Positions 43,527-53,210 of a stretch of 64,000 nucleotides of DNA are shown here, piece after piece. The first letter of the stretch is position 1, and each line of letters starts with the position of its first letter. The DNA lies in assembly GCA_005405945.1 (NCBI GenBank), contig BJHW01000001.1, positions 3,286,001 through 3,350,000 on the forward strand. The letters are read 5' to 3'. The stretch comes from Streptomyces violaceusniger. GTDB lineage: Bacteria > Actinomycetota > Actinomycetes > Streptomycetales > Streptomycetaceae. The notes below the pieces were generated by a model. The model was not told the origin of the DNA. It made no database searches and was given only the letters and a program-made list of their open reading frames with translations. A program made the translations under genes and the position numbers.

Positions 43527-45236
43527 ATGGCGACAGAGACCGCGCGGGCCGCCGGTCCGGTACGGGAGACGCGGCAGGGCAGTGTGCTGGTGGACTGGCT
43601 CACCACCACCGACCACAAGAAGATCGGGCATCTGTATCTGATCTCGTCGTTCGGCTTCTTCCTGGTCGGCGGCGTGCTGGCGCTGGTGATGCGCGCCGAG
43701 CTGGCCCGTCCGGGCCTGCAGATCGTCTCGCAGGAGGAGTTCAACCAGGCGTTCACCCTGCATGGCACGATCATGCTGCTGCTGTTCGCGACCCCGGCGT
43801 TCGCGGGGTTCGCCAACGAGATCATGCCGCTGCAGATCGGGGCGCCCGATGTGGCGTTCCCGCGTCTGAACATGCTGTCGTACTGGCTGTATCTGTTCGG
43901 CGGGCTGATCGTGGTGGCCGGGCTGCTGGTGCCGGGCGGCGCCGCGGACTACGGCTGGACCGCCTACGCCCCGCTCAACAGCCCGATCCGCTCCCCCGGT
44001 ATCGGCGCCGATATGTGGATCATGGGGCTTGCGCTGTCGGGGTTCGGGACGATCCTGGGCGCGGTGAACTTCCTGACCACCATCATGGCGATGCGCGCAC
44101 CGGGCATGACGATGTTCCGGATGCCGATCTTCACCTGGAACACCCTCTTCACCTCGATCATGATCCTGATGGCGTTCCCGGTGCTGGCGGCGGCGCTGCT
44201 GGCGCTGGAGGCGGACCGGCGGTTCGGGGCGGTGGTCTTCGACCCCCGGTACGGCGGGCCGCTGCTGTGGCAGCACCTCTTCTGGTTCTTCGGCCATCCC
44301 GAGGTCTACATCATCGCGCTGCCGTTCTTCGGCATCATCAGCGAGATCATCCCGGTCTTCTCACGCAAGCCGATCTTCGGCTATGTGACGCTGATCGGCG
44401 CGACCATGGCCATCACCGGGCTGTCGATGGTCGTCTGGGCCCACCACATGTTCGCCACCGGATCGGTTCTGCTGCCCTTCTTCTCCCTGATGTCGTTTCT
44501 GATCGCGGTGCCGACCGGGGTGAAGTTCTTCAACTGGATCGGCACCATGCTGGGCGGCTCGGTGTCCCTGGAGGCGCCGATGCTGTGGGCGGTCGGGTTC
44601 CTGGTGAGCTTCCTCTTCGGCGGGCTCACCGGCGTCATCCTGGCCTCACCGCCGCTGGACTTCCATGTCACGGACACCTACTTCGTCGTGGGCCACTTCC
44701 ACTACGTGGTCTTCGGGACGGTCGTCTTCGCGATGTTCGCCGGGTTCTACTTCTGGTGGCCCAAGTTCACCGGGAAGCTGCTGGAGGAGCGGCTGGCCAA
44801 GATCCACTTCTGGACGCTGTTCACCGGCTTCCACACCACCTTCCTGGTGCAGCACTGGCTGGGCGTGGAGGGGATGCCGCGCCGCTACGCCGACTATCTG
44901 GCGGCGGACGGCTTCACCGCGCTCAACACCATCTCGACGGTCGGCTCCTTCCTGCTGGGCATGTCGACCCTGCCGTTCCTCTACAACGTCTGGAAGACGG
45001 CCAAGTACGGGAAGAAGGTGGAGGTCGACGACCCGTGGGGGTTCGGCCGCTCCCTGGAGTGGGCGACCGCCTGTCCCCCGCCCCGGCACAACTTCACCAC
45101 ACTGCCCAGGATCCGCTCCGAGTCGCCGGCCTTCGATCTGAACCACCCCGAGGTGGCGAGCCTGACGCGGCAGAAGGACCAGCGGCCGAAGTCGCGGGGC
45201 TCGGTCAGCCCAGGGCCCGATCCAGCCGATTCCTGA
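43527..45236 (+). CDS. ctaD: Cytochrome c oxidase subunit I (extra, stand-alone copy)
   Basis: This is a 569-residue haem-copper oxidase subunit with twelve helices. Haem and copper ligands are present: [11 protein letters not shown] (haem a), [16 protein letters not shown] (CuB His and cross-linked Tyr), [11 protein letters not shown] (CuB) and [11 protein letters not shown] (haem a3 and a). It starts at ATG 43527 after CACGGAGGAGTCCCG. No other oxidase subunit or assembly gene lies nearby, so it is probably a second copy that pairs with subunits encoded elsewhere. Its 3' end overlaps the convergent WYL gene by 32 bp. Confidence 0.95.
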   Translation: MATETARAAGPVRETRQGSVLVDWLTTTDHKKIGHLYLISSFGFFLVGGVLALVMRAELARPGLQIVSQEEFNQAFTLHGTIMLLLFATPAFAGFANEIMPLQIGAPDVAFPRLNMLSYWLYLFGGLIVVAGLLVPGGAADYGWTAYAPLNSPIRSPGIGADMWIMGLALSGFGTILGAVNFLTTIMAMRAPGMTMFRMPIFTWNTLFTSIMILMAFPVLAAALLALEADRRFGAVVFDPRYGGPLLWQHLFWFFGHPEVYIIALPFFGIISEIIPVFSRKPIFGYVTLIGATMAITGLSMVVWAHHMFATGSVLLPFFSLMSFLIAVPTGVKFFNWIGTMLGGSVSLEAPMLWAVGFLVSFLFGGLTGVILASPPLDFHVTDTYFVVGHFHYVVFGTVVFAMFAGFYFWWPKFTGKLLEERLAKIHFWTLFTGFHTTFLVQHWLGVEGMPRRYADYLAADGFTALNTISTVGSFLLGMSTLPFLYNVWKTAKYGKKVEVDDPWGFGRSLEWATACPPPRHNFTTLPRIRSESPAFDLNHPEVASLTRQKDQRPKSRGSVSPGPDPADS

Positions 45237-46163
45237 GCTCCCGGATGTGGTCGGTCAGCTCCACCGGCTCGCGCACCTCGAAGTCGAAGCCGCTCAGCGC
45301 GATGTGGACCACCAGCCCCTCGAGGCTATGGGCGCCGGTGTGCAGCAGACAGCTGTGCTCGTCCACGGCCTCCAGCACCCCCACCGTGGGTGTGAAGCGC
45401 TCGGCCGCCCGCTCGGCGGGCACCCGCAGCAGCACGGTGGCCCGCTGGGCGTAGACCGAGGTGGTGATCCCCGGGCCACATAGGCGGCGATGTCGTCGGC
45501 GGGCGGGCGGCGCGGGGTGAAGCGGGGGCCGTGCGGCGGGGTCGGGGTGATCCGGTCGACCCGGTACGTACGCCAGTCGGCGCGTTCCACATCCCAGGCG
45601 ACCAGGTACCAGCGGCGCTGCGCGGCGACCAGCCGGTGGGGTTCGGCGGTGCGGCGGGTGACCGCACCGCCGTGGTCGCGGTACTCGAAGCGCAGCTGAT
45701 GGCAGTCCCGGCAGGCGGCGGCCAGCTCGGTCAGCACCCCGGGGTCCACCCCGGGGCCGCCGCTCCAGCCGGACAGCGGCACGGTGAAGGCGGTCAGCGC
45801 GCCCACCCGGCGGCGCAGCCGGTCCGGCAGCACCTGCTCCAGCTTGGCCAGGGCCCGCACCGAGGTCTCCTCGATGCCCTCGACCCCGCCGCCCGTCGCC
45901 TGGCGCAGCCGCACCGCGACCGCCACCGCCTCCTCGTCGTCCAGCAGCAGCGGCGGCAGCTGCGCGCCCGCGCCCAGCTGATAGCCACCGCCGGTACCCG
46001 GCGCGGAGTGCACGGGGTAGCCGAGCTCGCGCAGCCGGTCGACGTCGCGGCGCACGGTGCGCGGGGTGACCCCGAGCCGGTCGGCGAGGTCGGCGCCGGA
46101 CCATTCGCGGTGGGCCTGCAGCAGGGAGAGCAGGCGGAGCAGTCGGGCCGAGGTCTCCAGCAT
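45205..46163 (-). CDS. WYL-domain HTH transcriptional regulator (frameshifted)
   Basis: This is a regulator of about 319 residues after repair. The N-terminal winged helix is [20 protein letters not shown] then [20 protein letters not shown]. The WYL domain contains [20 protein letters not shown] and a C-terminal WCX region. A G is missing opposite 45469-45472; adding it gives [23 protein letters not shown] proteins sense nucleic acids or small ligands, and the target here is unknown. Its last 32 bp are antisense to the end of ctaD. Confidence 0.88.
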
Positions 46164-46239
46164 GCGGCCGAGTCTGCCACCGATCGAGGACAGCCTTCGT
46201 CCTCGAGGCTGTCCTCGGTCCTCCCTCAGGATCCCGGGC

Positions 46240-47145
46240 TCAGGCGAGCGCCTCGATCCGCACCGCGAGATCGTTGTCCCGGGTGTAGTACGGCCGCGCC
46301 AGTGCCTCCCCGTGCGGACCGGCCACCGTGCGCGGCGGATAGGTGAAGATCTCCTTCTTGTCCGCGACATCGTCCAGGATCCGGGCGAGCCGCGCCGGGG
46401 CCATGGTCCGGTCCGCCGGGCGCAGCCACAGGTCCCAGACGTCCGCGCCGCCGCTCCAGGTGCGCGCGAGCTCGGCGTAGGCGAGCGTGAAGGAGAAGTC
46501 CGAGCCCTCCACCTCGAGCGGTGCCGTGCGCACCGGGGCCTCGCCCCCGCGGCAGCGGGCCTCGACCACCGCGTCGGCCAGCCACTCGGACGGGTACGCG
46601 ACGCGGTAGAGCCGCCCCCGCACCGCCATCGTGTCGTCCTCCAGCCGGATCTCCCCGGCCTCGGCGTGGGGCGCCCGCCGCCAGCTGCGCAGGGAGAGAT
46701 TGCCGTGCTTGGTGGCGTACGGGATGCGGACGGACAGCGGGGAAGTGCTCGGCCCGGGACGGCGGTCCACGAGCGAGCGCAGATCGTTCAGACCCGGGGC
46801 GAGCCGCCGCGGCTCGGCGTCCCGGTAGGCCACATGGACGTCCCAGCGGCCCTCGGGCAGGGCGACGTTGCTGGGCAGGGCGGCCTGGAGCCGGCCGTCC
46901 GCCGTGGGGCCCAGCGGCAGCCGCACCTCCCCGTCGGGGGCGTCGGCCGCGCCCCGGCGGAGCAGCACCAGCGCACCGCTCCAATCGTCGTGGCCGCCCG
47001 GGGTGGGGCGGGCCCAGTCGGCGATGTGGAAGGTGAGCCCACCGGCGGAGTCCGCCACGCAGTCGGCGCGGGCGGGGGCGGCCTCGGCGGCCTCGATCAT
47101 TCTGTCCTCCTCGACGTGCTGCGTTGCCTGTGCTGGTGCACTCAT
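46240..47145 (-). CDS. Conserved protein of unknown function linked to a glycosyltransferase
   Basis: This 301-residue protein has no signal peptide, no membrane segment and no motif I recognise. It looks mostly beta-stranded, with two similar halves (GLTFHIADWARPTPGGHDDW... and DDTMAVRGRLYRVAYPSEWL...), hinting at duplicated beta-sandwich domains. Its ATG overlaps the stop of the upstream glycosyltransferase gene as ATGA, so the two are translationally coupled and probably act together, for example on an extracellular or teichoic-acid-like glycan. That functional link is inference only. Confidence 0.7.
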   Translation of the reverse strand: MSAPAQATQHVEEDRMIEAAEAAPARADCVADSAGGLTFHIADWARPTPGGHDDWSGALVLLRRGAADAPDGEVRLPLGPTADGRLQAALPSNVALPEGRWDVHVAYRDAEPRRLAPGLNDLRSLVDRRPGPSTSPLSVRIPYATKHGNLSLRSWRRAPHAEAGEIRLEDDTMAVRGRLYRVAYPSEWLADAVVEARCRGGEAPVRTAPLEVEGSDFSFTLAYAELARTWSGGADVWDLWLRPADRTMAPARLARILDDVADKKEIFTYPPRTVAGPHGEALARPYYTRDNDLAVRIEALA

Positions 47146-48379
47146 GCGACACGCACCTTCCGCAGGGAGTCCTTGGCGGCGAACGCGCCACCGATCAGGG
47201 AGCCGCGGGCGCGGTGCAGGGAGCCCCGCAGGCCGCTGCGGCCGATCAGCTCGGAGAACAGCGTCTCGTAGCGCCCGGCAACCCGCGAGGGGTCGAAGCG
47301 GGCCGAGTCCTTCAGCGCCGCCTGCCCCATCTGCTGGCGCAGCTCGTCGTTGTTGATGAGGTCGAGCAGCGCGGCGGCTATGGCGTCGATGTCGCCGGTG
47401 GGGACGAGACGGCCGTCCACACCGTTGTCGATGATCTCCGCGGGTCCGTGCGGGCAGTCGGTGGACACCACGGGAAGGCCGCAGCGCATGGCCTCCACGA
47501 TGGTCATGCCGAACGACTCAAGGCTGGAGGTGACGGCGGCTATGGAGCCCTTGGCCCACTCGGGGTCGAGCGGATTGGCCGGGCCCATCAGGAAGACGTT
47601 GTTGTAGAGGCCGAGCCGGTCGATGAGGGCGCGCAGCTTGGCGTGCTGGGCGCCGCCGCCGTAGATCCGCAGCCGCCAGTCGGGGCGGGCCTCGCTGACC
47701 TTCGCGAACGCGCGGATCAGCAGGTCGTAGCGTTTCACCGGGGCCAGTCGGCCGGCCGCGACCACCCACTTGCCGGTGCCGTCGGCGGGCTCCAGACCGG
47801 GCGCGGGCACGCTGTTGGGGACCGCCTCGACCCGCACACCGGGCAGCCGCATCTGGCCTCGGTAGGTCTGGGCGTCGGCCTCGGTCACGGTGGTCACCGC
47901 GTCCAGCCGGGGTAGACGGCGCGCAGGGCCCGCTTCAGCCCCTTGGAGTGGGTGCTGAGCGTCAGATGCTCCTGGCCGACCCGTACCGGACCGCGACGGG
48001 CCTCCCGGGCGATGTGGACATTGAGCCCGGGCCGGGTTCCGACAACGATATCGGCCTCGAGCGAGCGCAGATGATCCGCGATACGGCGGTCGGTGAGCGC
48101 GCTGTACTGCTTGTAGCGGCCCTCGGTCACGGGGAAGACCTGCGCCGGGCGGCTGTGGTCCGGGTCGCCGCCGTCGTAGGACGGGCTGCTCTTCCGGAGG
48201 TCCACGAGATGGCTGAGCCGCACCTGCGGACCGGGGTCGAAGATCGGCTGGTCGCGGTGGCGGAAGACCGACACGATCTCCACATCGTGCTGCTCTCCCA
48301 GGGTGCGGGCGAGGTTGTACGTGGTCCGGATCGTCCCGCCGATCCCGTACGCGTTGTGAATAAGGAAAGAGATGTGCAT
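47142..48379 (-). CDS. GT4-family glycosyltransferase (frameshifted)
   Basis: This is a GT-B enzyme of about 412 residues after repair. The acceptor domain begins MHISFLIHNAYGIGGTIRTT. The donor domain contains VVAAGRLAPVKRYDLLIRAF, VFLMGPANPLDPEWAKGS and the E-x7-E motif ESFGMTIVEAMRCGLPVVST, typical of retaining GT4 enzymes using nucleotide sugars. A C is missing from the coding strand at 47909-47912; adding it joins AVYPRLDAVTTVTEADA. It heads a two-gene operon with the unknown 301-residue protein. The acceptor and sugar cannot be read from sequence. Confidence 0.88.
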
Positions 48380-48648
48380 CCGGCCCTGTATCCCCCTGCT
48401 TCCCCGCGGACGGGTGTGTCGTCCGCCTACCACGATGTAAGACGGTGAAAAGTGGCACAGGGTTGGGTTTCATCACCTTCTTGTGCTCCAACAGATGTGA
48501 AATCGGTAGGGAGTCGGGGGAACTTTTCGGCCCGACGTCACATCAGACCGCCGGGTGGCCGGGCGCGTGACCCCCACCCCGCATGGCCCGTTGTCTACGT
48601 ATGGGCCGGGAACCACCCGGCGCACCCACCGAGACCGAGGAGCCACCC

Positions 48649-49578
48649 GTGCCGCGCATGCTCGACGTCAGCGATGACGTACGCGCCGAGATCGGCGACG
48701 AAGAAGCCGACCGGCTGCTCGCCGGGGAGAACGCCCCGGGCGCTTACGACTGCACGTCCTGCCGCACCCCCGGCAACACCGAGCAGGAGCGCACCAGCAC
48801 CGTGCTCTTCGTGGGGCAGGAGACGGCGGTGCTGGCCTTCGCGCACGCCACCTGCGTGCCCTCCCAGGTCGTCCCGGTCTCGGAAGACCAGTTGCGGGGT
48901 GCGGTGCGGTCCATCACGGGTGAGGACACCGCGCCGCCGACCGCCGAGGCGTCCCACGCGCCGCCCGTGCCGGCCGCGTCGCACTTCCCCGGCCCGGCGG
49001 CTCCAGGCCCGGCCCCGGCCCCGTCGCCCGCCCCGGCCGCGTCGCCGGTGTCACCCGTCGCCGTGGCGCACGCCCCGGCCCCGTCCGACCACGCGCCGGT
49101 GCCGCAGCAGGCGGTGCTCGGTGTGACCAGCGGGGTGGTGCTGGTCGGTCAGGAGGCGTGCGCGGCGCTGGTGGTGGAGCCGACCGCGCCGATCATCCGC
49201 CCCGGTTCGGTCGGCCACGGCGATGAATTCCTCCAGCTCCTCAGCGAGCAGGGGTTCGCCCCGGTGGTCGATCTGGGCCGGCCGCCCGCGCCCAACCCCG
49301 GCTGGTCGGTGCTGCTGGCCATGGGACGGCTGCACGCGGTGCTGATGCCGGCGCCGGGCGGCGGCCGCCCGGTGGCCTGGTGGCAGGCGCACAGCCCGAT
49401 GCCGCTGAGCGAGGGCTGGCGCAGCGCCGTCGGCCGCTCCCAGAAGGTGCTGGTCTACGCCGCGGCCGCGGGCACGATCGGCACCCAGCCGCGCGAGGAC
49501 CAGCTGCGCGCGGCGCTGGACCGGGCCGCCGCGCGCGGCGCCCTGGTCGGCGCTTCGATGCCGCTCGCGGGCACATGA
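48649..49578 (+). CDS. Conserved hypothetical protein with Ala/Pro linker
   Basis: This 309-residue protein has two conserved parts. The N-terminal part (about 1-90) contains CTSCRTPGNTEQERTSTVLF and FAHATCVP, giving a possible Cys-based metal site. The C-terminal part (about 150-309) contains VLGVTSGVVLVGQEACAALV and WSVLLAMGRLHAVLMPAPGG. An Ala/Pro/Ser spacer of about 60 residues separates them. GTG is chosen because GAGGAG lies 7 bp upstream. I do not recognise the family; it looks like a cytosolic streptomycete-specific protein. Confidence 0.7.
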   Translation: MPRMLDVSDDVRAEIGDEEADRLLAGENAPGAYDCTSCRTPGNTEQERTSTVLFVGQETAVLAFAHATCVPSQVVPVSEDQLRGAVRSITGEDTAPPTAEASHAPPVPAASHFPGPAAPGPAPAPSPAPAASPVSPVAVAHAPAPSDHAPVPQQAVLGVTSGVVLVGQEACAALVVEPTAPIIRPGSVGHGDEFLQLLSEQGFAPVVDLGRPPAPNPGWSVLLAMGRLHAVLMPAPGGGRPVAWWQAHSPMPLSEGWRSAVGRSQKVLVYAAAAGTIGTQPREDQLRAALDRAAARGALVGASMPLAGT

Positions 49579-49663
49579 CCGCCATGGCCGCCGCCGTCCC
49601 GGACTTCCCCCGGACCTTTCCCCGGACCTCACCGAGCCTTGGTGGGCAGCCCATTCGCCACCG

Positions 49664-50053
49664 ATGCCGCATCCGACGGGCGGCCGGGTCGTTGGCACAT
49701 ACGTGCACGCATACGACCTCTCCTACCGTTCCCCCTCATACGGCTGCATTCCGGCCATGCGCCCCGCGCTGGAGGCAGCGCACGATCCCTGGCGCCACTC
49801 CGCCACGCCGATCTACGACGCGTTGTACGCGGAGTACCGCAGGCTGTTCCGGGCGCTGCCCGGTGACCGCTCGGACGAGGAGAACATGGAGTTCGTGGCG
49901 TTCGCCGCCATCGGCCAGCCCCGGGGCCTCGTCAGCGGCTACGGCCGCCCGGACGGCCACGGCGGGACCTGGCACACCGACGAGCTGTACTACCGCGGCT
50001 ATGTCCCCGCGCTCCCGCCCGGCCGGGGCGAGGAGCGGGGGCACACGTACTGA
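49664..50053 (+). CDS. Small conserved hypothetical protein
   Basis: This is a 129-residue frame with codon usage like a real gene and balanced composition: YVHAYDLSYRSPSYGCIPAM, then EYRRLFRALPGDRSDEENME and GYGRPDGHGGTWHTDELYYR. No known domain was recognised. The start is uncertain; ATG 49664 lacks a Shine-Dalgarno and GTG 49703 is an alternative. It lies 85 bp after the preceding gene and converges on der. Confidence 0.6.
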   Translation: MPHPTGGRVVGTYVHAYDLSYRSPSYGCIPAMRPALEAAHDPWRHSATPIYDALYAEYRRLFRALPGDRSDEENMEFVAFAAIGQPRGLVSGYGRPDGHGGTWHTDELYYRGYVPALPPGRGEERGHTY

Positions 50054-50097
50054 CGCGGTGCCGGGGGCCGGGGCGGCGTGAGCCCCCGGCGCGGCCG

Positions 50098-50192
50098 CCG
50101 CTGCTTGTTACGGCCGCGCGCTGTCGCTACCTCTTACGGCCGCGCCACCGCCACGTCTCGCGGCCGCGCCGCCGCTACTTCTTGCGGCCGCG
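50098..50192. repeat. Degenerate repeats of the der 3' end
   Basis: The final codons of der and its stop (on the plus strand CTACTTCTTGCGGCCGCG) recur downstream as about three degenerate units of about 26 bp (for example CTACCTCTTACGGCCGCG). The array extends the C-terminal RGRKK coding sequence past the stop codon. It seems to be slippage-generated. Confidence 0.6.
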
Positions 50193-51637
50193 CTTCTCGC
50201 GCACCCGCACCGAGATCTGCAGCGGCGTCCCCTCGAAGCCGAACTCCTCGCGCAGCCGCCGCTCGATGAAGCGGCGGTAGCCCGCCTCCAGGAAGCCCGA
50301 GGCGAAGAGCACGAACCGCGGCGGCCGGGTCCCGGCCTGCGTCCCGAAGAGGATCCGCGGCTGCTTGCCGCCCCGGATCGGATGCGGATGGGAGGAGACG
50401 ATCTCGCCGAGGAAGGAGTTGAGCCGCCCGGTCGGGATCCGGGTCTCCCAGCCGGCAAGCGCCGTCTCGATCGCCGGGACCAGCTTCTCCATGTGGCGGC
50501 CGGTGCGGGCCGAGACATTGACCCGCGGCGCCCACTGGATCTGCCCGAGCTCCGTCTCGATCTCGCGCTCGAGGTAGTAGCGGCGCTCCTCGTCCAGGGT
50601 GTCCCACTTGTTGTACGCGATGACGAGCGCGCGCCCGGCCTCGACGGCCATCGAGATGATCCGCTGGTCCTGGACGCTGATGGACTCGCTGGCGTCGATC
50701 AGCACGACCGCGACCTCCGCCTTCTCCACGGCGGCCGCGGTGCGCAGCGAGGCGTAGTAGTCGGCGCCCTCCTGGAGGTGGACCCGGCGGCGGATTCCGG
50801 CGGTGTCGACGAACTTCCAGGTGATGCCGCCCAGTTCGATCATCTCGTCGACCGGGTCGCGGGTGGTGCCCGCCATCTCGTTGACGACCACCCGCTCCTC
50901 GCCCGCGACCTTGTTGAGCAGCGAGGACTTGCCCACGTTCGGGCGGCCGATCAGGGCGATCCGGCGCGGTCCGCCGAGCGTGGCCCGAAGGTCTGGGCCG
51001 GGGCCTCGGGCAGCGCCTCCAGGACCGCGTCGAGCATGTCGCCGGTGCCGCGGCCGTGCAGCGCGGACACCGCGTACGGCTCGCCGAGGCCGAGCGACCA
51101 CAGCATCGCGGCATCGGCCTCGCCGCTGGGCCCGTCGACCTTGTTGGCGCACAGCACCACGGGCTTCCCGGCCCGGCGCAGCAGCTTGACCACGGCCTCG
51201 TCGGTGTCGGTGGCGCCCACGGTGGCGTCCACGACGAAGACCACCGCGTCGGCGGCCTCGATCGCGAACTCGGCCTGGGCCGCCACGGACGCGTCGATGC
51301 CGAGCACGTCCTGCTCCCAGCCGCCGGTGTCGACCACCTTGAAGCGGCGGCCGGACCACTCGGCCTCGTAGGTCACCCGGTCGCGGGTGACACCGGGGCG
51401 GTCCTCCACGACCGCCTCCCGGCGGCCGAGGATCCGGTTCACCAGGGTGGACTTGCCGACGTTGGGGCGGCCGACGACGGCCAGCACCGGCAGCGGGCCA
51501 TGCCCCGCCTCGGCGAGGTCGCCCTCGACCTCCGCCGGGTCAAAGCCCTCTTGCGCGGCGAGCTCCATGAACTCCGCGTACTCGGCGTCGCCAAGCTCCC
51601 CGTGCTCGTCGCCGCCGCTGTGGATCTGGTCGTTCAT
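50175..51637 (-). CDS. der: Ribosome-biogenesis GTPase Der (EngA) (frameshifted)
   Basis: This is a double-GTPase protein of about 487 residues after repair. G domain 1 has [20 protein letters not shown] and NKVDG. G domain 2 has [22 protein letters not shown] and NKWD. A KH-like C-terminal domain ends VREKRGRKK. Der acts in 50S subunit maturation and is normally essential. The frame is broken between the domains at 50984-50986; one extra base gives [21 protein letters not shown] real break here should be lethal, so a sequencing error is by far the best explanation. ATG 51637 has GAGGA upstream. A 45-residue acidic leader precedes domain 1. Confidence 0.93.
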
Positions 51638-51692
51638 GAAGATTTCCTCGTCGTCCCTCAATGCCGCGGCCGCCCCTGAGGGCTCGCGGGTC

Positions 51693-52367
51693 TCATGTCT
51701 GATCTGGGCGGCCGGTGAGCCGCCTGGCGGTGCCCAGATGCGCGCCCAGCCGCTTCTGGATGCGCTCGGTGGCCTGGTCCAGGGCCGCCCGCGTCCGCCT
51801 GCCGCTGCCGTCCCCCGCCTCGAAGGGGTCGCCGAACACCACGTCGATCCTGCTGCGCAGCCGGGGCAGCGGCCTGGACCGGCCGTCGTCGCGCGGGCTG
51901 GCGGTGCCGAACACCGCCACCGGCACGATCGGCGCGCCGGAGCGCACCGCGAAGTACGCGAGCCCCGAGCGCAGCGAGGCGAAGTCGCCCTCGCCCCTGG
52001 TGCCCTCCGGGAAGATCCCCAGCACCCCGCCGCGCTCCAGCACCCCCAGGGCCTGGCCGATCGCGGTGCGGTCGGCGCTCGTACGGTCCACCTTCACCTG
52101 CCCGATACCGCGCAGGAACGGGTCCAGCGGGCCGACGAACGCCTCCTTCTTGACCAGGAAGTGCACCGGCCGCGGCGAGGTCCCGATCAGCATCGGGCCG
52201 TCGATGTTGTGGGAGTGGTTCCCCGCGAGGATGACGGGCCCGGCGGACGGGATCCGCCACGCGCCCAGCACCCGCGGCCGCCACAGCCCGTACATCAGAC
52301 CGATGCCGATCCGGCGCGCCACGGCGGCCCCGGAGGGGCTGGGCAGGGTCCCGTCGGTGGCGCTCAC
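51693..52367 (-). CDS. 1-acylglycerol-3-phosphate acyltransferase (PlsC family)
   Basis: This 224-residue LPLAT-domain protein has the catalytic NHSHNID (HX4D) and the acceptor-binding motif [20 protein letters not shown] and [13 protein letters not shown] are further family blocks. It acylates lysophosphatidate or a related glycerolipid at the membrane. The GTG overlaps the cmk stop as GTGA, and der follows 55 bp downstream, the usual actinobacterial order cmk-plsC-der. Confidence 0.9.
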   Translation of the reverse strand: MSATDGTLPSPSGAAVARRIGIGLMYGLWRPRVLGAWRIPSAGPVILAGNHSHNIDGPMLIGTSPRPVHFLVKKEAFVGPLDPFLRGIGQVKVDRTSADRTAIGQALGVLERGGVLGIFPEGTRGEGDFASLRSGLAYFAVRSGAPIVPVAVFGTASPRDDGRSRPLPRLRSRIDVVFGDPFEAGDGSGRRTRAALDQATERIQKRLGAHLGTARRLTGRPDQT

Positions 52368-53068
52368 GCGACCGTCCGCTTCTCCTCGACGAGGGTGACC
52401 ACGCACTCGATGACCTGGTCGAGGGTGAGCTCGGAGGTGTCCACCTCGACCGCGTCGTCCGCCTTGGCCAGCGGCGAGGTCTTGCGGCCGGAGTCCAGGG
52501 CGTCCCGCTTGGCCAGCGCGGCCTGGGTGGCGGCCAGGTCGGCGGCCTCCTTGCCCTTCAGCTCACCGCTGCGGCGGGCCGCCCGGACCTCCGGGGAGGC
52601 GGTCAGGAAGATCTTGAGGTCGGCGTCCGGGAGGACCGTGGTGCCGATGTCCCGGCCCTCGACCACGATGCCGCGCGGCGCCTCGGCGGCGATGGTCCGC
52701 TGGAGCTCGGTGATCACGGCCCGTACCTCGGGCACCGCGCTGACCGCGCTGACCCGCGAGGTGACCTCCTGGGTGCGGATCGGCCCGGAGACATCGGTGC
52801 CGTCGACGGTGATCGTCGGGTTGACCGGGTCGGTGCCGGAGACGATGGCGGGCTTGCCGGCGGCGTCGGCCACGGCCACGGCGTCCTCGACGTCGATGCC
52901 GTTGGCCACCATCCACCAGGTGATCGCCCGGTACTGGGCGCCGGTGTCCAGGTAGCCCAGGCCCAGCTTGGCGGCGACGGCCTTCGAGGTACTGGACTTG
53001 CCCGTGCCTGCGGGGCCGTCGATCGCGACAATCACTGCTGCCGGGGCGGTCCGGGCGGCGGTTTCCAC
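52364..53068 (-). CDS. cmk: Cytidylate kinase
   Basis: This 234-residue P-loop kinase phosphorylates CMP and dCMP. The N-terminal P-loop is VAIDGPAGTGKSSTSKAVAA. CMP-binding segments are LGYLDTGAQYRAITWW and GIVVEGRDIGTTVLPDADLK; the lid is TASPEVRAARRSGELKG. GTG 53068 is chosen because GAAAGG is about 11 bp upstream; GTG 53080 is an alternative. It overlaps the plsC-type gene. Confidence 0.93.
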   Translation of the reverse strand: METAARTAPAAVIVAIDGPAGTGKSSTSKAVAAKLGLGYLDTGAQYRAITWWMVANGIDVEDAVAVADAAGKPAIVSGTDPVNPTITVDGTDVSGPIRTQEVTSRVSAVSAVPEVRAVITELQRTIAAEAPRGIVVEGRDIGTTVLPDADLKIFLTASPEVRAARRSGELKGKEAADLAATQAALAKRDALDSGRKTSPLAKADDAVEVDTSELTLDQVIECVVTLVEEKRTVA

Positions 53069-53210
53069 GGTGACAGACACCTTTCGTGTGCACGGGGCTG
53101 AGTTGAACGGGCCATGTGAGCCTCGGACAAGGTTACTGGCTTCCTCCGGGCGGCTTCGCACCGCTGGGGGACGGCCCCGGGGCCGGGGCCGTGGGCGGTC
53201 CGCTCCGCCG

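Noticed and set aside
50175..51637. der as a true pseudogene
   Set aside because: Both GTPase domains and the KH domain are intact on either side of a single missing G in a homopolymer, and the gene is normally essential. Sequencing error is simpler.
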